From an uncultured Gemmiger sp. (GTDB taxonomy: Bacteria; Bacillota; Clostridia; Oscillospirales; Ruminococcaceae), in the NCBI GenBank assembly GCA_944388105.1, contig CALXHN010000008.1, forward strand, positions 1 to 51,130: 51,130 nucleotides of DNA. The letters run 5' to 3'. Shown here one piece after another: positions 16,421 through 27,277 of the stretch. The position numbers and the translations under genes are program-made. The notes under the pieces were generated by a model that was not told the DNA's origin, ran no database searches, and worked only from the letters and a program-made list of their open reading frames with translations. Positions within the stretch are counted from its first letter, which is position 1, and each line of letters opens with the position of its first letter.

Positions 16421-17242
16421 ATGAAAAAGATTCTTAGCCTGCTGGTGGCGTTCGGCATGATCGCTTCCCTGACCGCCTGCGCCGGTCAGAGCTCTTCTGC
16501 CCCGTCCGACTCCACCGCCGACACCACGTCCGAGTCCGCTGCCGCTTCCGAGAGCGAAGCCGCCACCGCCGACACCGCTGCCGCGGCCGGCACCGTGCTG
16601 ACCCATGAGGAGTACATGGCCGCCGATGTGGACACCGAAGTCACCATCCAGACCTACGTCCAGGCCAAGCAGTCCTGGTGGGAAGACCAGGCCACCGTCT
16701 ACGCCCAGAGCGAGGACGGCGCCTACTTCCTGTACAACATGGCCTGCTCGGAGGAAGACTACGCCAAGCTGACCCCGGGCACCTGCATCCGGGTCACCGG
16801 CTACAAGAGCGAGTGGTCCGGCGAGGTGGAGATCACCGACGGCACCTTTGAGATCGTGGCCGACGCCGAGCCCTTCATCGCCCAGCCCCTGGACGTGACC
16901 GACCTGCTGGGCACCGATGAACTCATCGACCACCAGAACGAGCTGGTCAGCTTCAAGGGCCTGACCGTGGAGCCCTCCACCGTGGAAGGTTCCGACGAGG
17001 AGTACGCGTTCCTGTACAACTGGGACGGCTCCGGCACCGACGGCGATGACCTGTACTTCAACGCCTCCTGCAACGGCCAGACCTACACCTTCACCATCGA
17101 GAGCTATCTGTGCGACAACACCACCGATGTGTATGCCGCCGTCAAGAACCTGGAAGTGGGCCAGACCATCGACATGGAAGGCTTCCTGTACTGGTACGAA
17201 GGCGTCAACCCCCACATCACCAGCGTGACCGTGGTGGGCTGA
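16421..17242 (+). CDS. Lipoprotein with low-complexity linker and OB-fold-like repeats, function unknown
   Basis: A protein of 273 residues. The lipobox SLTAC places the lipid on Cys20. Residues ~22-60 are a Ser/Thr/Ala/Glu-rich spacer. Two related beta-rich units follow: residues ~68-145 (VTIQTYVQAKQSW ... GTCIRVTGYKSEWSGEVEITDGTFEIV) and ~165-273 (VSFKGLTVE ... LEVGQTIDMEGFLYWYEGVNPHITSVTV). Their pattern of 'x-V-x-G-x-x-x...P-x-I...V' resembles the OB-fold seen in bacterial surface lipoproteins. AGGAGG sits 10 bases before the ATG. It is monocistronic, with its own promoter and terminator. The role is unknown; ligand or nucleic-acid binding at the surface is possible. Confidence 0.8.
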   Translation: MKKILSLLVAFGMIASLTACAGQSSSAPSDSTADTTSESAAASESEAATADTAAAAGTVLTHEEYMAADVDTEVTIQTYVQAKQSWWEDQATVYAQSEDGAYFLYNMACSEEDYAKLTPGTCIRVTGYKSEWSGEVEITDGTFEIVADAEPFIAQPLDVTDLLGTDELIDHQNELVSFKGLTVEPSTVEGSDEEYAFLYNWDGSGTDGDDLYFNASCNGQTYTFTIESYLCDNTTDVYAAVKNLEVGQTIDMEGFLYWYEGVNPHITSVTVVG

Positions 17243-17273
17243 TCCCCCTCTTTCCTCCCCTGCAAATACAGCA

Positions 17274-17315
17274 AAAGGCACCGAAGCCCGGCTCCGGTGC
17301 CTTTGTTTTTTTTCG
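17274..17315. terminator. Terminator between convergent lipoprotein and AraC genes
   Basis: A 10-bp perfect stem AAAGGCACCG (17274-17283) with its complement (17295-17304) is followed on the plus strand by GTTTTTTTT. On the minus strand it ends in TTTTGC, so it can also serve the AraC gene. Confidence 0.85.
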
Positions 17316-17334
17316 TGATGCCGGAAAAGGGCGC

Positions 17335-18267
17335 TCACATGCTCTTTTCGGCGCTGTAGGGGGTGTGCTGGGTGGACAGGCGGTAGTCCGAGGGGGAGAC
17401 CCCGCAGAACTTGTGGAACACCCGGTTGAACTGGGAAAAGCTGGAAAAGCCCGTCTGGGCCGCGATCTGGGTGATGCGGGTGTCCGAGTTGAGCAGCAGG
17501 AACTGGGCGTTCTTGATGCGGGTGAGCTGGATGTACTGCACCACCGTGTAGCCGGTGACCTCCTTGAACAGGTGGGACAGATAGTACGGGCTGACATAGA
17601 AGCAGTCCGCCAGCTGTTTCAGGGACAGGTCCTCGCAGTAATGGGTCTGGATGTAGTTGGCGATGTTGTAGATCTTTTCCTTGATGCCGTTCTGCACATT
17701 GGGGGCGTACTGGTTGTTGCCCCGGGCCAGATACAGCCGGGTGAGGAAATCGGTGAACTTGGTGTGGATCATCAGGTCCCGCACGCTGCGGTCCCGCTCG
17801 TTCTGGCAGGCTTCCGCCAGCTCGTTCAGCGGCTGGAAGATGGCGTTCTGCTGTTCCCGGTGAAAGCGCAGGATGGGGCTGTTTTCATCAAAGATGGACA
17901 GCAGCCGCTGGTAGCCCGGTTCATAGTAGCCGGCGGACCGGGGCGGCAGGAACCCGATGATGATGCGGTCGCTGGGCGGCCCGGGCAGATATTCCGACTG
18001 ATGCAGGGTGGAGGGCGGCAGCAGCACGATGTCGTTGGCCACGATGTCGTACCGTTTGCCCTTGACAAAGTGGTAGGCCTTGGGGCTGAGCAGGATCATC
18101 ATCTCATAGTACAGATGAAAGTGGGGGAACTCCATGTTGATGGAATGGTTGCGCTCATCGTAGTCGAAGTAATAGTAGGTGGACGCCTGGGCAAAGCTGT
18201 CCGCGTCACACACCTCCACCGAGAATCCCTTCTCATACAGCAAAGGTGAGTTGTGATAATATTTCAT
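17335..18267 (-). CDS. AraC-family transcriptional regulator with N-terminal cupin sensor
   Basis: A protein of 310 residues. The N-terminal half (~30-150) has the cupin pattern FPHFHLYYEMMIL ... GKRYDIVANDIVLLPPSTLHQSEY, a sugar-sensing pocket. The C-terminal ~100 residues hold the two HTH units of AraC/XylS proteins (DLSLKQLADCFYVSPYYLSHLFKEVTGY and ITQIAAQTGFSSFSQFNRVFHKFCGVSPSDYR). It has AAAGGAGGGG before the ATG and is divergent from the beta-galactosidase gene, 215 bases apart. It likely activates lacZ-MFS and perhaps the GH105 operon, since a shared AAAATACGC sequence lies before both. Confidence 0.93.
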   Translation of the reverse strand: MKYYHNSPLLYEKGFSVEVCDADSFAQASTYYYFDYDERNHSINMEFPHFHLYYEMMILLSPKAYHFVKGKRYDIVANDIVLLPPSTLHQSEYLPGPPSDRIIIGFLPPRSAGYYEPGYQRLLSIFDENSPILRFHREQQNAIFQPLNELAEACQNERDRSVRDLMIHTKFTDFLTRLYLARGNNQYAPNVQNGIKEKIYNIANYIQTHYCEDLSLKQLADCFYVSPYYLSHLFKEVTGYTVVQYIQLTRIKNAQFLLLNSDTRITQIAAQTGFSSFSQFNRVFHKFCGVSPSDYRLSTQHTPYSAEKSM

Positions 18268-18325
18268 CTTCCCTTCCCCTCCTTTCCCCCGGCCAACGGG
18301 ATCGCCACTGGGTTCTCATTAAGCC

Positions 18326-18355
18326 CAACATACCATAAAACCGCATAAAATGCAA
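18326..18355 (-). promoter_or_regulatory. Possible promoter of the AraC gene
   Basis: On the minus strand a TTGCAT -35-like element, a 17-bp spacer rich in A/T and a TATGTT -10-like element (with TGG before it) lie in the divergent intergenic region, ~60 bases before the AraC start. The match is moderate, as expected for a self-regulated gene. Confidence 0.35.
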
Positions 18356-18376
18356 TGAAAAATGGTAAATTCGGCA

Positions 18377-18385
18377 AAAATACGC
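18377..18385 (+). promoter_or_regulatory. Shared motif AAAATACGC upstream of lacZ
   Basis: AAAATACGC within GGCAAAAATACGC lies just upstream of the lacZ -35. The same nine bases occur at 22870-22878 before the GH105 gene. It may be an AraC-protein binding half-site; inference from position and repetition. Confidence 0.35.
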
Positions 18386-18414
18386 TTGTTGTTAGCGAAT
18401 TTGTCCAGTATACT
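18386..18414 (+). promoter_or_regulatory. Promoter of lacZ-MFS
   Basis: A weak -35 TTGTTG (18386-18391), 17-bp spacer and good -10 TATACT (18409-18414), 68 bases before the lacZ start. The weak -35 fits an activator-dependent promoter. Confidence 0.5.
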
Positions 18415-18422
18415 CAAGCTAG

Positions 18423-21563
<3,141 letters not shown>

Positions 21564-21581
21564 TCTCCAGAAAGGAGCTTC

Positions 21582-22784
21582 ATGATGAACCAAACCGATT
21601 CCCAAACCAAACGCCTGAGCCCCTGGCTGCCCCTGCTCTGCTTCGGGCTGCTGATGATGGCCCTGGGCATCAACGACGCCCTGCGGGGCATCTTCGCCCC
21701 CATCTTCCAGGAGCGCTACGGCCTGACCGACACCATGCTGTCCATGATCGTCACGGTGAGCTACGCGGGCAACCTGCTGTTCCTGAGCATCGGCGGCAAG
21801 CTGCTGGACGTGTTCCCCCGCAAGAAGGTCACGGCGGCGGCCATCTGCCTGTGGGGGCTGGCCCTGATCATCAACCTGGTCAGCGACAGCTACTACGCCA
21901 TCCTGCTGACCATGTTCCTGGCCCTGGGTGCCTCCACCCTGCTCAACACCACCCTGAACATCCTGGCCCCCGCCGTCTTTTTCGGCTACGGTCCGCTGAT
22001 GGTCAACATCCTCTTCTTCCTGCAGGGCATCGGCACCAGCGGCAGCCAGTTCCTGCTGGGCAACTACGCCTTCAGCTTCGGCGGCTGGAAGCTCATCAAC
22101 GGCATCATGCTGGCGGCGGGCGTCATCGTCCTGATCCTGCTCAGCCGGCTGTATGTGCCCCAGCACACCCCCGCCGCCCAGGGGGACGCCCCCGGCGCGG
22201 CGCCCCTGCAGGCCCGCCCGGAACCCGCCCGCAGCGTCTTCTGGTTCTTTGTGGCCATGTTCGGCTTCTATTTCATCGGGGAGCACGGCATCATGAACTG
22301 GCTGCTCTCCTACTGCATCAACGCCTTTGACATGCCCTCCGCCCGGGCTTCCGGCATTTTGTCCCTGTTCTGGGGCGGCATGACCCTGGGCCGTCTGGTC
22401 CTGGCCCCCGCGGTGCAGAAGCTGGGCGCCCGCCGGAGCCTGTATCTCTTCGGCGGCGCCGGCACCGTGCTCTTCGTGCTGGGCGTGGTGCTGGGCAGCA
22501 GCGGGCTGGTGATCCTGGGCGTTTCCGGGTTCCTGATCTCGGTGCTGTATCCCACCATGGTGCTGCTCATCCAGCAGGTCTACCCGGAAAACGTGGCCGC
22601 CACCCGCACCGGCAGCATCATCAGTCTGGCCACCCTGGCGGACATCGCCTTCAACGCCCTGTTCGGCGCCGCCATCGACGCCTTCGGCTACCGGGTCAGC
22701 TTCGGCATCCTGCCGGTGGGCATGATCCTGTTCTATCTTTGCTACCTCATCCTCATGCGCAAGACCCGCTCCATGGCAAATTGA
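21582..22784 (+). CDS. MFS sugar transporter (FucP/GlcP-like)
   Basis: A protein of 400 residues with 12 predicted helices. The GINDALRGIFAPIFQERYGLTDTMLSMIVTVSYAGNLLFLSIGGKLLDVFPRKKV stretch carries the MFS motif A region (G-x-L-x-D-x-x-x-R-K-K) and resembles fucose/glucose:H+ symporters. It begins 18 bases after lacZ, with AAAGGAG, and is certainly co-transcribed. By context it imports a beta-galactoside or its products. ATG at 21582 or the adjacent ATG at 21585 are equally possible. Confidence 0.9.
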   Translation: MMNQTDSQTKRLSPWLPLLCFGLLMMALGINDALRGIFAPIFQERYGLTDTMLSMIVTVSYAGNLLFLSIGGKLLDVFPRKKVTAAAICLWGLALIINLVSDSYYAILLTMFLALGASTLLNTTLNILAPAVFFGYGPLMVNILFFLQGIGTSGSQFLLGNYAFSFGGWKLINGIMLAAGVIVLILLSRLYVPQHTPAAQGDAPGAAPLQARPEPARSVFWFFVAMFGFYFIGEHGIMNWLLSYCINAFDMPSARASGILSLFWGGMTLGRLVLAPAVQKLGARRSLYLFGGAGTVLFVLGVVLGSSGLVILGVSGFLISVLYPTMVLLIQQVYPENVAATRTGSIISLATLADIAFNALFGAAIDAFGYRVSFGILPVGMILFYLCYLILMRKTRSMAN

Positions 22785-22869
22785 CAGTTTTGGGCCGGTT
22801 TTCGCTGTACACTTTGCCTATAAGTCTTGACTCTTGTTGCATTTTTGTGTGCGAATCACTCAAAAAACG

Positions 22870-22878
22870 CAAAATACG
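22870..22878 (+). promoter_or_regulatory. Shared motif AAAATACGC upstream of the GH105 operon
   Basis: This is the second copy of the nine-base sequence found before lacZ, here within ACGCAAAATACGCAAT, which is itself a short direct repeat of ACGCAA. No well-spaced -35/-10 pair was found in this 179-base gap; TATCAT at 22935-22940 is the best -10, with a poor -35. Activator dependence would explain this. Confidence 0.35.
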
Positions 22879-22963
22879 CAATATCTTCACCCCCAAGAAA
22901 GCCGAAAACGCGTAGGTTTTTTGTGGGCCGGATGGTATCATAAGCGTGTAGGAGGACAGAGAC

Positions 22964-24067
22964 ATGAAACCGACCAAACAGGATATTTGCCATTACATCG
23001 ACCAATACCTGCAAAGCTTCGAAAAAGTTCTGTATGAGGACGACGAACAGTTCCTCAAAGGCATGCAGACCAACAGCCTTGCGAATGACGACCTGCGCAA
23101 ATATGAACACTGGGAATGGACGCAGGGTGTGGGGCTGTACGGTGTCTGGAAACTGTACGACCGGACCAAGGATGAGCGGTACAAGAACATTCTGGCCCGG
23201 TACTATGCCAAGCAGTTCGAGATCGGGCTGCCCAGCAAGAACGTGAACACCGTGACCCCGCTGCTGCCCCTGTCTTACATGCTGGACGAGCTGGATGTGC
23301 CCGCGTACCGGGACACCTGCCGCGAATGGGCGGAATGGATCTACAAGGATTTCCCCCGCACCAAGGAAGGCGGCCTGCAGCACATCACCTCCGACTCGGT
23401 CAACGAAGGAGAACTGTGGGACGACACCCTGTTCATGACCGTGCTGTTTTTGGACAACATGGGCCGGGTGCTCAACCGGCCGGAATACTGCGAGGAAGCG
23501 GAATACCAGTTCCTGCTCCACGTCAAGTACCTGGCGGACCGCAAGACCGGGCTGTGGTACCACGGCTGGTCTTTCAAGGAAAAGAGCCACTTTGCCGCCG
23601 CCTTCTGGGGCCGGGGCAACTGCTGGATCACCGCCGCCATCCCCGAATTCCTGGCAGCCCCCGGCCGCACGCCGGCGGTGCGCAAGCTGCTCATCGCCAC
23701 CTGGCGCCATCAGGTGGAAGCGCTGCTGCAGTACCAGGAGCCCAACGGCATGTGGCACACGGTGGTGGATGATCCCGATTCCTATGTGGAATCCAGCGCC
23801 ACCTGCGGATTTGCCTACGGCATCCTGAAGGGCGTGTCCCTGGGATTCGGCGAGGAAAGCTGGATCGAACCCGCCCTGCGGGCCCTGGAGCCCATCATCG
23901 GCTACACCGACGAAGAGGGCGTTGTCCATCAGGTGTCCTACGGCACCCCCATGGGCCGTGAGTCCAAGGATTTCTACAAGAACATCGAACTCAAGCCCAT
24001 GCCCTATGGTCAGGCGCTGGCCATGCTCTTCTTTATGGAAAGCCAATGCTTTTTAGATAAAAACTGA
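22964..24067 (+). CDS. Unsaturated glycuronyl hydrolase, GH105 (YteR/YesR-like)
   Basis: A protein of 367 residues forming an (alpha/alpha)6 barrel with no signal peptide, hence cytosolic. It removes 4-deoxy-unsaturated uronic acid from the non-reducing end of oligosaccharides made by polysaccharide lyases, by hydrating the double bond. Family marks are WEWTQGVGLYGVWKLYDRT near residue 50, the catalytic-aspartate region ELWDDTLFMTVLF (Asp153/Asp154), and YHGWSF with FAAAFWGRGNCWI, which line the active site. It is the first gene of a long operon and lies 14 bases before the binding-protein gene. It implies a uronic-acid-containing import substrate already cut by a lyase. Confidence 0.92.
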   Translation: MKPTKQDICHYIDQYLQSFEKVLYEDDEQFLKGMQTNSLANDDLRKYEHWEWTQGVGLYGVWKLYDRTKDERYKNILARYYAKQFEIGLPSKNVNTVTPLLPLSYMLDELDVPAYRDTCREWAEWIYKDFPRTKEGGLQHITSDSVNEGELWDDTLFMTVLFLDNMGRVLNRPEYCEEAEYQFLLHVKYLADRKTGLWYHGWSFKEKSHFAAAFWGRGNCWITAAIPEFLAAPGRTPAVRKLLIATWRHQVEALLQYQEPNGMWHTVVDDPDSYVESSATCGFAYGILKGVSLGFGEESWIEPALRALEPIIGYTDEEGVVHQVSYGTPMGRESKDFYKNIELKPMPYGQALAMLFFMESQCFLDKN

Positions 24068-24081
24068 AAGGAGAAACCACA

Positions 24082-25422
24082 ATGAAAAAGCTCATCAAAA
24101 ACACCATGGCCGGGGTCATGGCAGCAGCGATGCTGACCTCTCTGGCCGCCTGCGGCAGCTCCGGTTCCGGCTCTGGCTCTGCCAGCACCACTTCCACCGG
24201 CACCGCAGAAACCTCCGAGTCCGCTCCCATCACCGGCGGCACCCTGAAGGTCACCCTGTCCGAGGAACCGGGCGAAGGCGACGCTCTGGGCAACGCCCTG
24301 GACACCTGGGCTGCCGAGACCGGCAACACCGTGGAGAAGATCATCATCTCCCATGATGACATGCGCACCAAGTTCCCCTCCATGGCCAAGAACAAGGACC
24401 TGCCCGACCTGTGCGCCACCACCTTCCTGCACCAGCTGTATCCCGACGAGTTCGTGGATATGTCCACCGTGCTGGACCTGAGCATGTTCAATGAGAACGC
24501 CCTGAAGCTGGTCGGCAAGAGCTACACCTCCGACACCATCACCGGCGTGCCGGAACAGTACACCACCACCTGCATCTTCTACAACAAGGACGCCTTTGAG
24601 GCCGCCGGCATCGAAGCCCCGACCATCGAGGATCCCTGGACCTGGGATGAACTGTATGAGAATGCGGCCATCCTGCAGGAGAAGGCCGGCGTGAAGTACG
24701 GCTTTGCCGCCGACGTTTCCCGCGCCCGCTACGACATCCTGATGTACGCCAACGGCGGCTCCATCGTGGAAGCTGACGGCGACACCTTCAAGGTCACCCT
24801 GAACAGCCCGCAGAACGTTTCCACCCTGGAGCGCTTTGTCCAGGCCAACAACGAAGTCATGCCCAAGGCCATCTGGGCCGGCGGCACCACCGACAACCCG
24901 GTTGAGTACTTCAAGAACGGCGACGCCGCCATCCTGCTGTCCGGCAGCTGGAACTACAACACCTTCAGCTCCGAGATCACTTCCTTCGACTTCGGCGTCA
25001 TTCCCAGCCCCATGGGCAGCACCTGCCAGTCCGCCATCATCGGCGGTTCCGCTCTGGCCATCCCCAAGGATGCTGAGAACGTGGAACTGGCTGAGCAGTT
25101 CATCCAGTGGCTGTACGGCGACGACCATTCCAACTACCAGGATTACCTGCAGCTGCACAAGGGCCTGTCCGTTATGAACGACGTTTCCTATCAGCCCGAG
25201 ACCGATAAGGCCAAGGAAGACTTCGCCATCATGCAGAACGAGACCAACTACGTCACCGATACCTTCATGACCGATGAAGCCTCCTCTTGGAGAACCTATA
25301 AGGATGCCGAGTACCGCGATGCGCTGGAACGCGCTGTCGCCGGCGAAGTGACCGCCCAGGAAGCTCTGGACACCTTCGCTGCCGAACTGGCCGAAGCTTC
25401 CGGCTGGGAGATGGCATACTGA
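24082..25422 (+). CDS. Oligosaccharide-binding lipoprotein (CUT1)
   Basis: A protein of 446 residues. The lipobox SLAAC sets Cys24 as the lipid anchor, followed by a Gly/Ser/Thr linker. The mature domain is solute-binding family 1 (LPDLCATTFLHQLYPDEFVDMS, NKDAFEAAGIEAPTIEDPWTWDELYENA, YFKNGDAAILLSGSWN). It presents oligosaccharides to the permeases encoded by the next two genes. AAAGGAG lies before the ATG. A strong hairpin follows the gene, which should raise its mRNA over that of the permeases. Confidence 0.93.
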   Translation: MKKLIKNTMAGVMAAAMLTSLAACGSSGSGSGSASTTSTGTAETSESAPITGGTLKVTLSEEPGEGDALGNALDTWAAETGNTVEKIIISHDDMRTKFPSMAKNKDLPDLCATTFLHQLYPDEFVDMSTVLDLSMFNENALKLVGKSYTSDTITGVPEQYTTTCIFYNKDAFEAAGIEAPTIEDPWTWDELYENAAILQEKAGVKYGFAADVSRARYDILMYANGGSIVEADGDTFKVTLNSPQNVSTLERFVQANNEVMPKAIWAGGTTDNPVEYFKNGDAAILLSGSWNYNTFSSEITSFDFGVIPSPMGSTCQSAIIGGSALAIPKDAENVELAEQFIQWLYGDDHSNYQDYLQLHKGLSVMNDVSYQPETDKAKEDFAIMQNETNYVTDTFMTDEASSWRTYKDAEYRDALERAVAGEVTAQEALDTFAAELAEASGWEMAY

Positions 25423-25457
25423 TCCGGCAGCTGACAACCTGACCGTTGCCACAAGTG

Positions 25458-25496
25458 TTTTCAGGGAGTTGCCGCACGGCGGCAACTCCCTGAAAA
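25458..25496. other. 18-bp perfect stem-loop between binding protein and permease genes
   Basis: The 18 bases at 25458-25475 pair perfectly with 25479-25496 around a 3-base loop. There is no U-tract after it, so transcription can continue. Such hairpins after binding-protein genes protect the upstream mRNA and lower downstream permease expression. Confidence 0.8.
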
Positions 25497-25537
25497 TTTC
25501 AACGGGCATTTTGCCCGCCACGAATTAGGAGAGTGTC

Positions 25538-26422
25538 ATGACCAAAACAAAGAATACGGCGCTGAAACACACCGGCGCCTTCTGGATGTTCGTCCTGCCA
25601 TCCCTTTTGCTCTTTACCTTCTTCTTCATGATCCCGCTGTTCCTGAGCATCTGGTTTTCCTTCACCAACTATGACGGCTGGAAGACCATGGACTTTGTGG
25701 GCCTGAAGAACTACATCACCGCCCTGACCAACGCCGACTTCTACAAGACCCTGGGCCGGACCCTGCTGTACACCATCTGCAATCTGCCCTTCAAGGTGGC
25801 CATCCCCCTGCTGCTGGCCACTCTGGTCACCTCCAAGAGCCTGAAGTGCACCACCCTGGTGCGCACCCTGGTTTACATCCCGGTTCTGTTCTCCGCGCTG
25901 GTCGCCGGTATCACCATCAACTGGATGTTCGGCCAGGAATACGGCCTGATCAACTTCCTGCTGCAGGGCATCGGCATTCAGCCCCTGCAGTGGTCCCTGA
26001 ACCCCACCCTGGCCACCATCGTCATCAGCGTGGCCTCCAACTGGGTGTCTGCCGGCTACTACATGCTCATGTACATCGGCGGCATCAAGAACATCTCCCC
26101 CGACCTGTATGAGGCTGCCAGCGTGGACGGCGCCAGCAAGGTCCAGGCCTTCTTCGGCATCACGGTGCCCCTGCTCATGCCCACCACCTTCATCGTCCTG
26201 CTGCTGACCACCGTCTCCTCCCTGAAGGAATACGCGTTGGTCCAAGGTATCTCTCTGGGCGGCCCCGGCACCTCCACCACCTACATTGTGCAGTACATCT
26301 ACGATCAGGGCTTCAACCAGTACAAGTACGGCTACGCGTCCGCTCTGGGCATTCTGGTCAGCCTGGTCTTCATCATCATTGCCGTTGTGCAGTTCAAAGC
26401 AACTAAAGGAGGCGAGATCTGA
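25538..26422 (+). CDS. Sugar ABC transporter permease (MalF type)
   Basis: A protein of 294 residues with six helices. Helix 1 is FWMFVLPSLLLFTFFFMIPLFLSIWFSFTNYDGW; the EAA loop is LYEAASVDGASKVQAFFGITVPLL. ATTAGGAGAG precedes the ATG. It shares a TGATG stop/start overlap with the next permease gene (26420-26424). No ATPase gene is in this operon. Confidence 0.93.
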   Translation: MTKTKNTALKHTGAFWMFVLPSLLLFTFFFMIPLFLSIWFSFTNYDGWKTMDFVGLKNYITALTNADFYKTLGRTLLYTICNLPFKVAIPLLLATLVTSKSLKCTTLVRTLVYIPVLFSALVAGITINWMFGQEYGLINFLLQGIGIQPLQWSLNPTLATIVISVASNWVSAGYYMLMYIGGIKNISPDLYEAASVDGASKVQAFFGITVPLLMPTTFIVLLLTTVSSLKEYALVQGISLGGPGTSTTYIVQYIYDQGFNQYKYGYASALGILVSLVFIIIAVVQFKATKGGEI

Positions 26423-27258
26423 TGGGCGAGAGTGCAAAACGTACCGTTTCCAATGTGGTCGTCACCCTGGTGGGTCTTCTGGTCGCTTTTCTGATCATTT
26501 TCCCCATCATCTGGCTGCTGTTCAGCTCCTTCAAACCTTCCAATGAGCTGTTTGCCTACCCCCTGCACCTCTTCCCCCAGAACCCCACCGCTGAATCCTA
26601 CTTCGGCGTTGTGGAGGACGGCATCTTTGTCTACTTCAAGAACAGCCTGTTCCTGGCTGTCATGGGCACCATCATCACCGTCATCACCAGTGCCATGTGC
26701 GGCTACGCCCTGGCCATCTACCGCAAGGAACTGAGCTACACCAACAAGGTGTTCGCCGTCTTCCTGCTGGGCACCCTGATCCCCGGTGAGATCCTGACCA
26801 TCGCCCAGTTCACCGTTGTGTCCGAGATGGGCCTGTACAACAACATCTGGGGCTGCATCCTGCCCGTGGTCACCACCACCACCGGTATCTTCATGTACCG
26901 CCAGCACTACATGTCCATCCCCCTGGAACTGGCCGAATCCGCCCGTATCGACGGCGCCAACGAAGCGCTGATCTTCGGCAAGATCATGCTGCCTCTGGGC
27001 AGTGCGGTCACCATCACCCTGACCATCTTCTCCTTCATGTGGCGCTGGAATGACTACATCCTGCCCCTGATGCTGTTGTCCGATCAGAAGAACTTCACCA
27101 TCCAGATCGCCGTCAAGAGCTACATCGGCACCATGGGCGTTGACTGGAACTCCATCCTGTCCGCCTCGGTGTTGTCCATCGTGCCCGTCATCATCATCTT
27201 CATCTTCCTGCAGAAGTACATCACCGGCGGCATCGCCGCTACCGGCGTGAAGGGCTGA
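26422..27258 (+). CDS. Sugar ABC transporter permease (MalG type)
   Basis: A protein of 278 residues with six helices and the EAA loop LELAESARIDGANEALIFGKIMLPLG. AAAGGAGGCGA within the end of the previous gene is its ribosome site. It pairs with the preceding permease to form the channel. The ATPase is probably the one at 11795 or one elsewhere in the genome. Confidence 0.93.
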   Translation: MGESAKRTVSNVVVTLVGLLVAFLIIFPIIWLLFSSFKPSNELFAYPLHLFPQNPTAESYFGVVEDGIFVYFKNSLFLAVMGTIITVITSAMCGYALAIYRKELSYTNKVFAVFLLGTLIPGEILTIAQFTVVSEMGLYNNIWGCILPVVTTTTGIFMYRQHYMSIPLELAESARIDGANEALIFGKIMLPLGSAVTITLTIFSFMWRWNDYILPLMLLSDQKNFTIQIAVKSYIGTMGVDWNSILSASVLSIVPVIIIFIFLQKYITGGIAATGVKG

Positions 27259-27277
27259 TCCCCTCAAGGAGCAAACC

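Noticed and set aside
22781..22825. TTGACA at 22781-22786 as -35 of the GH105 operon
   Set aside because: It overlaps the MFS stop codon, and the nearest -10-like sequences (TACACT at 22808, TATAAG at 22820) are 21 or more bases away.
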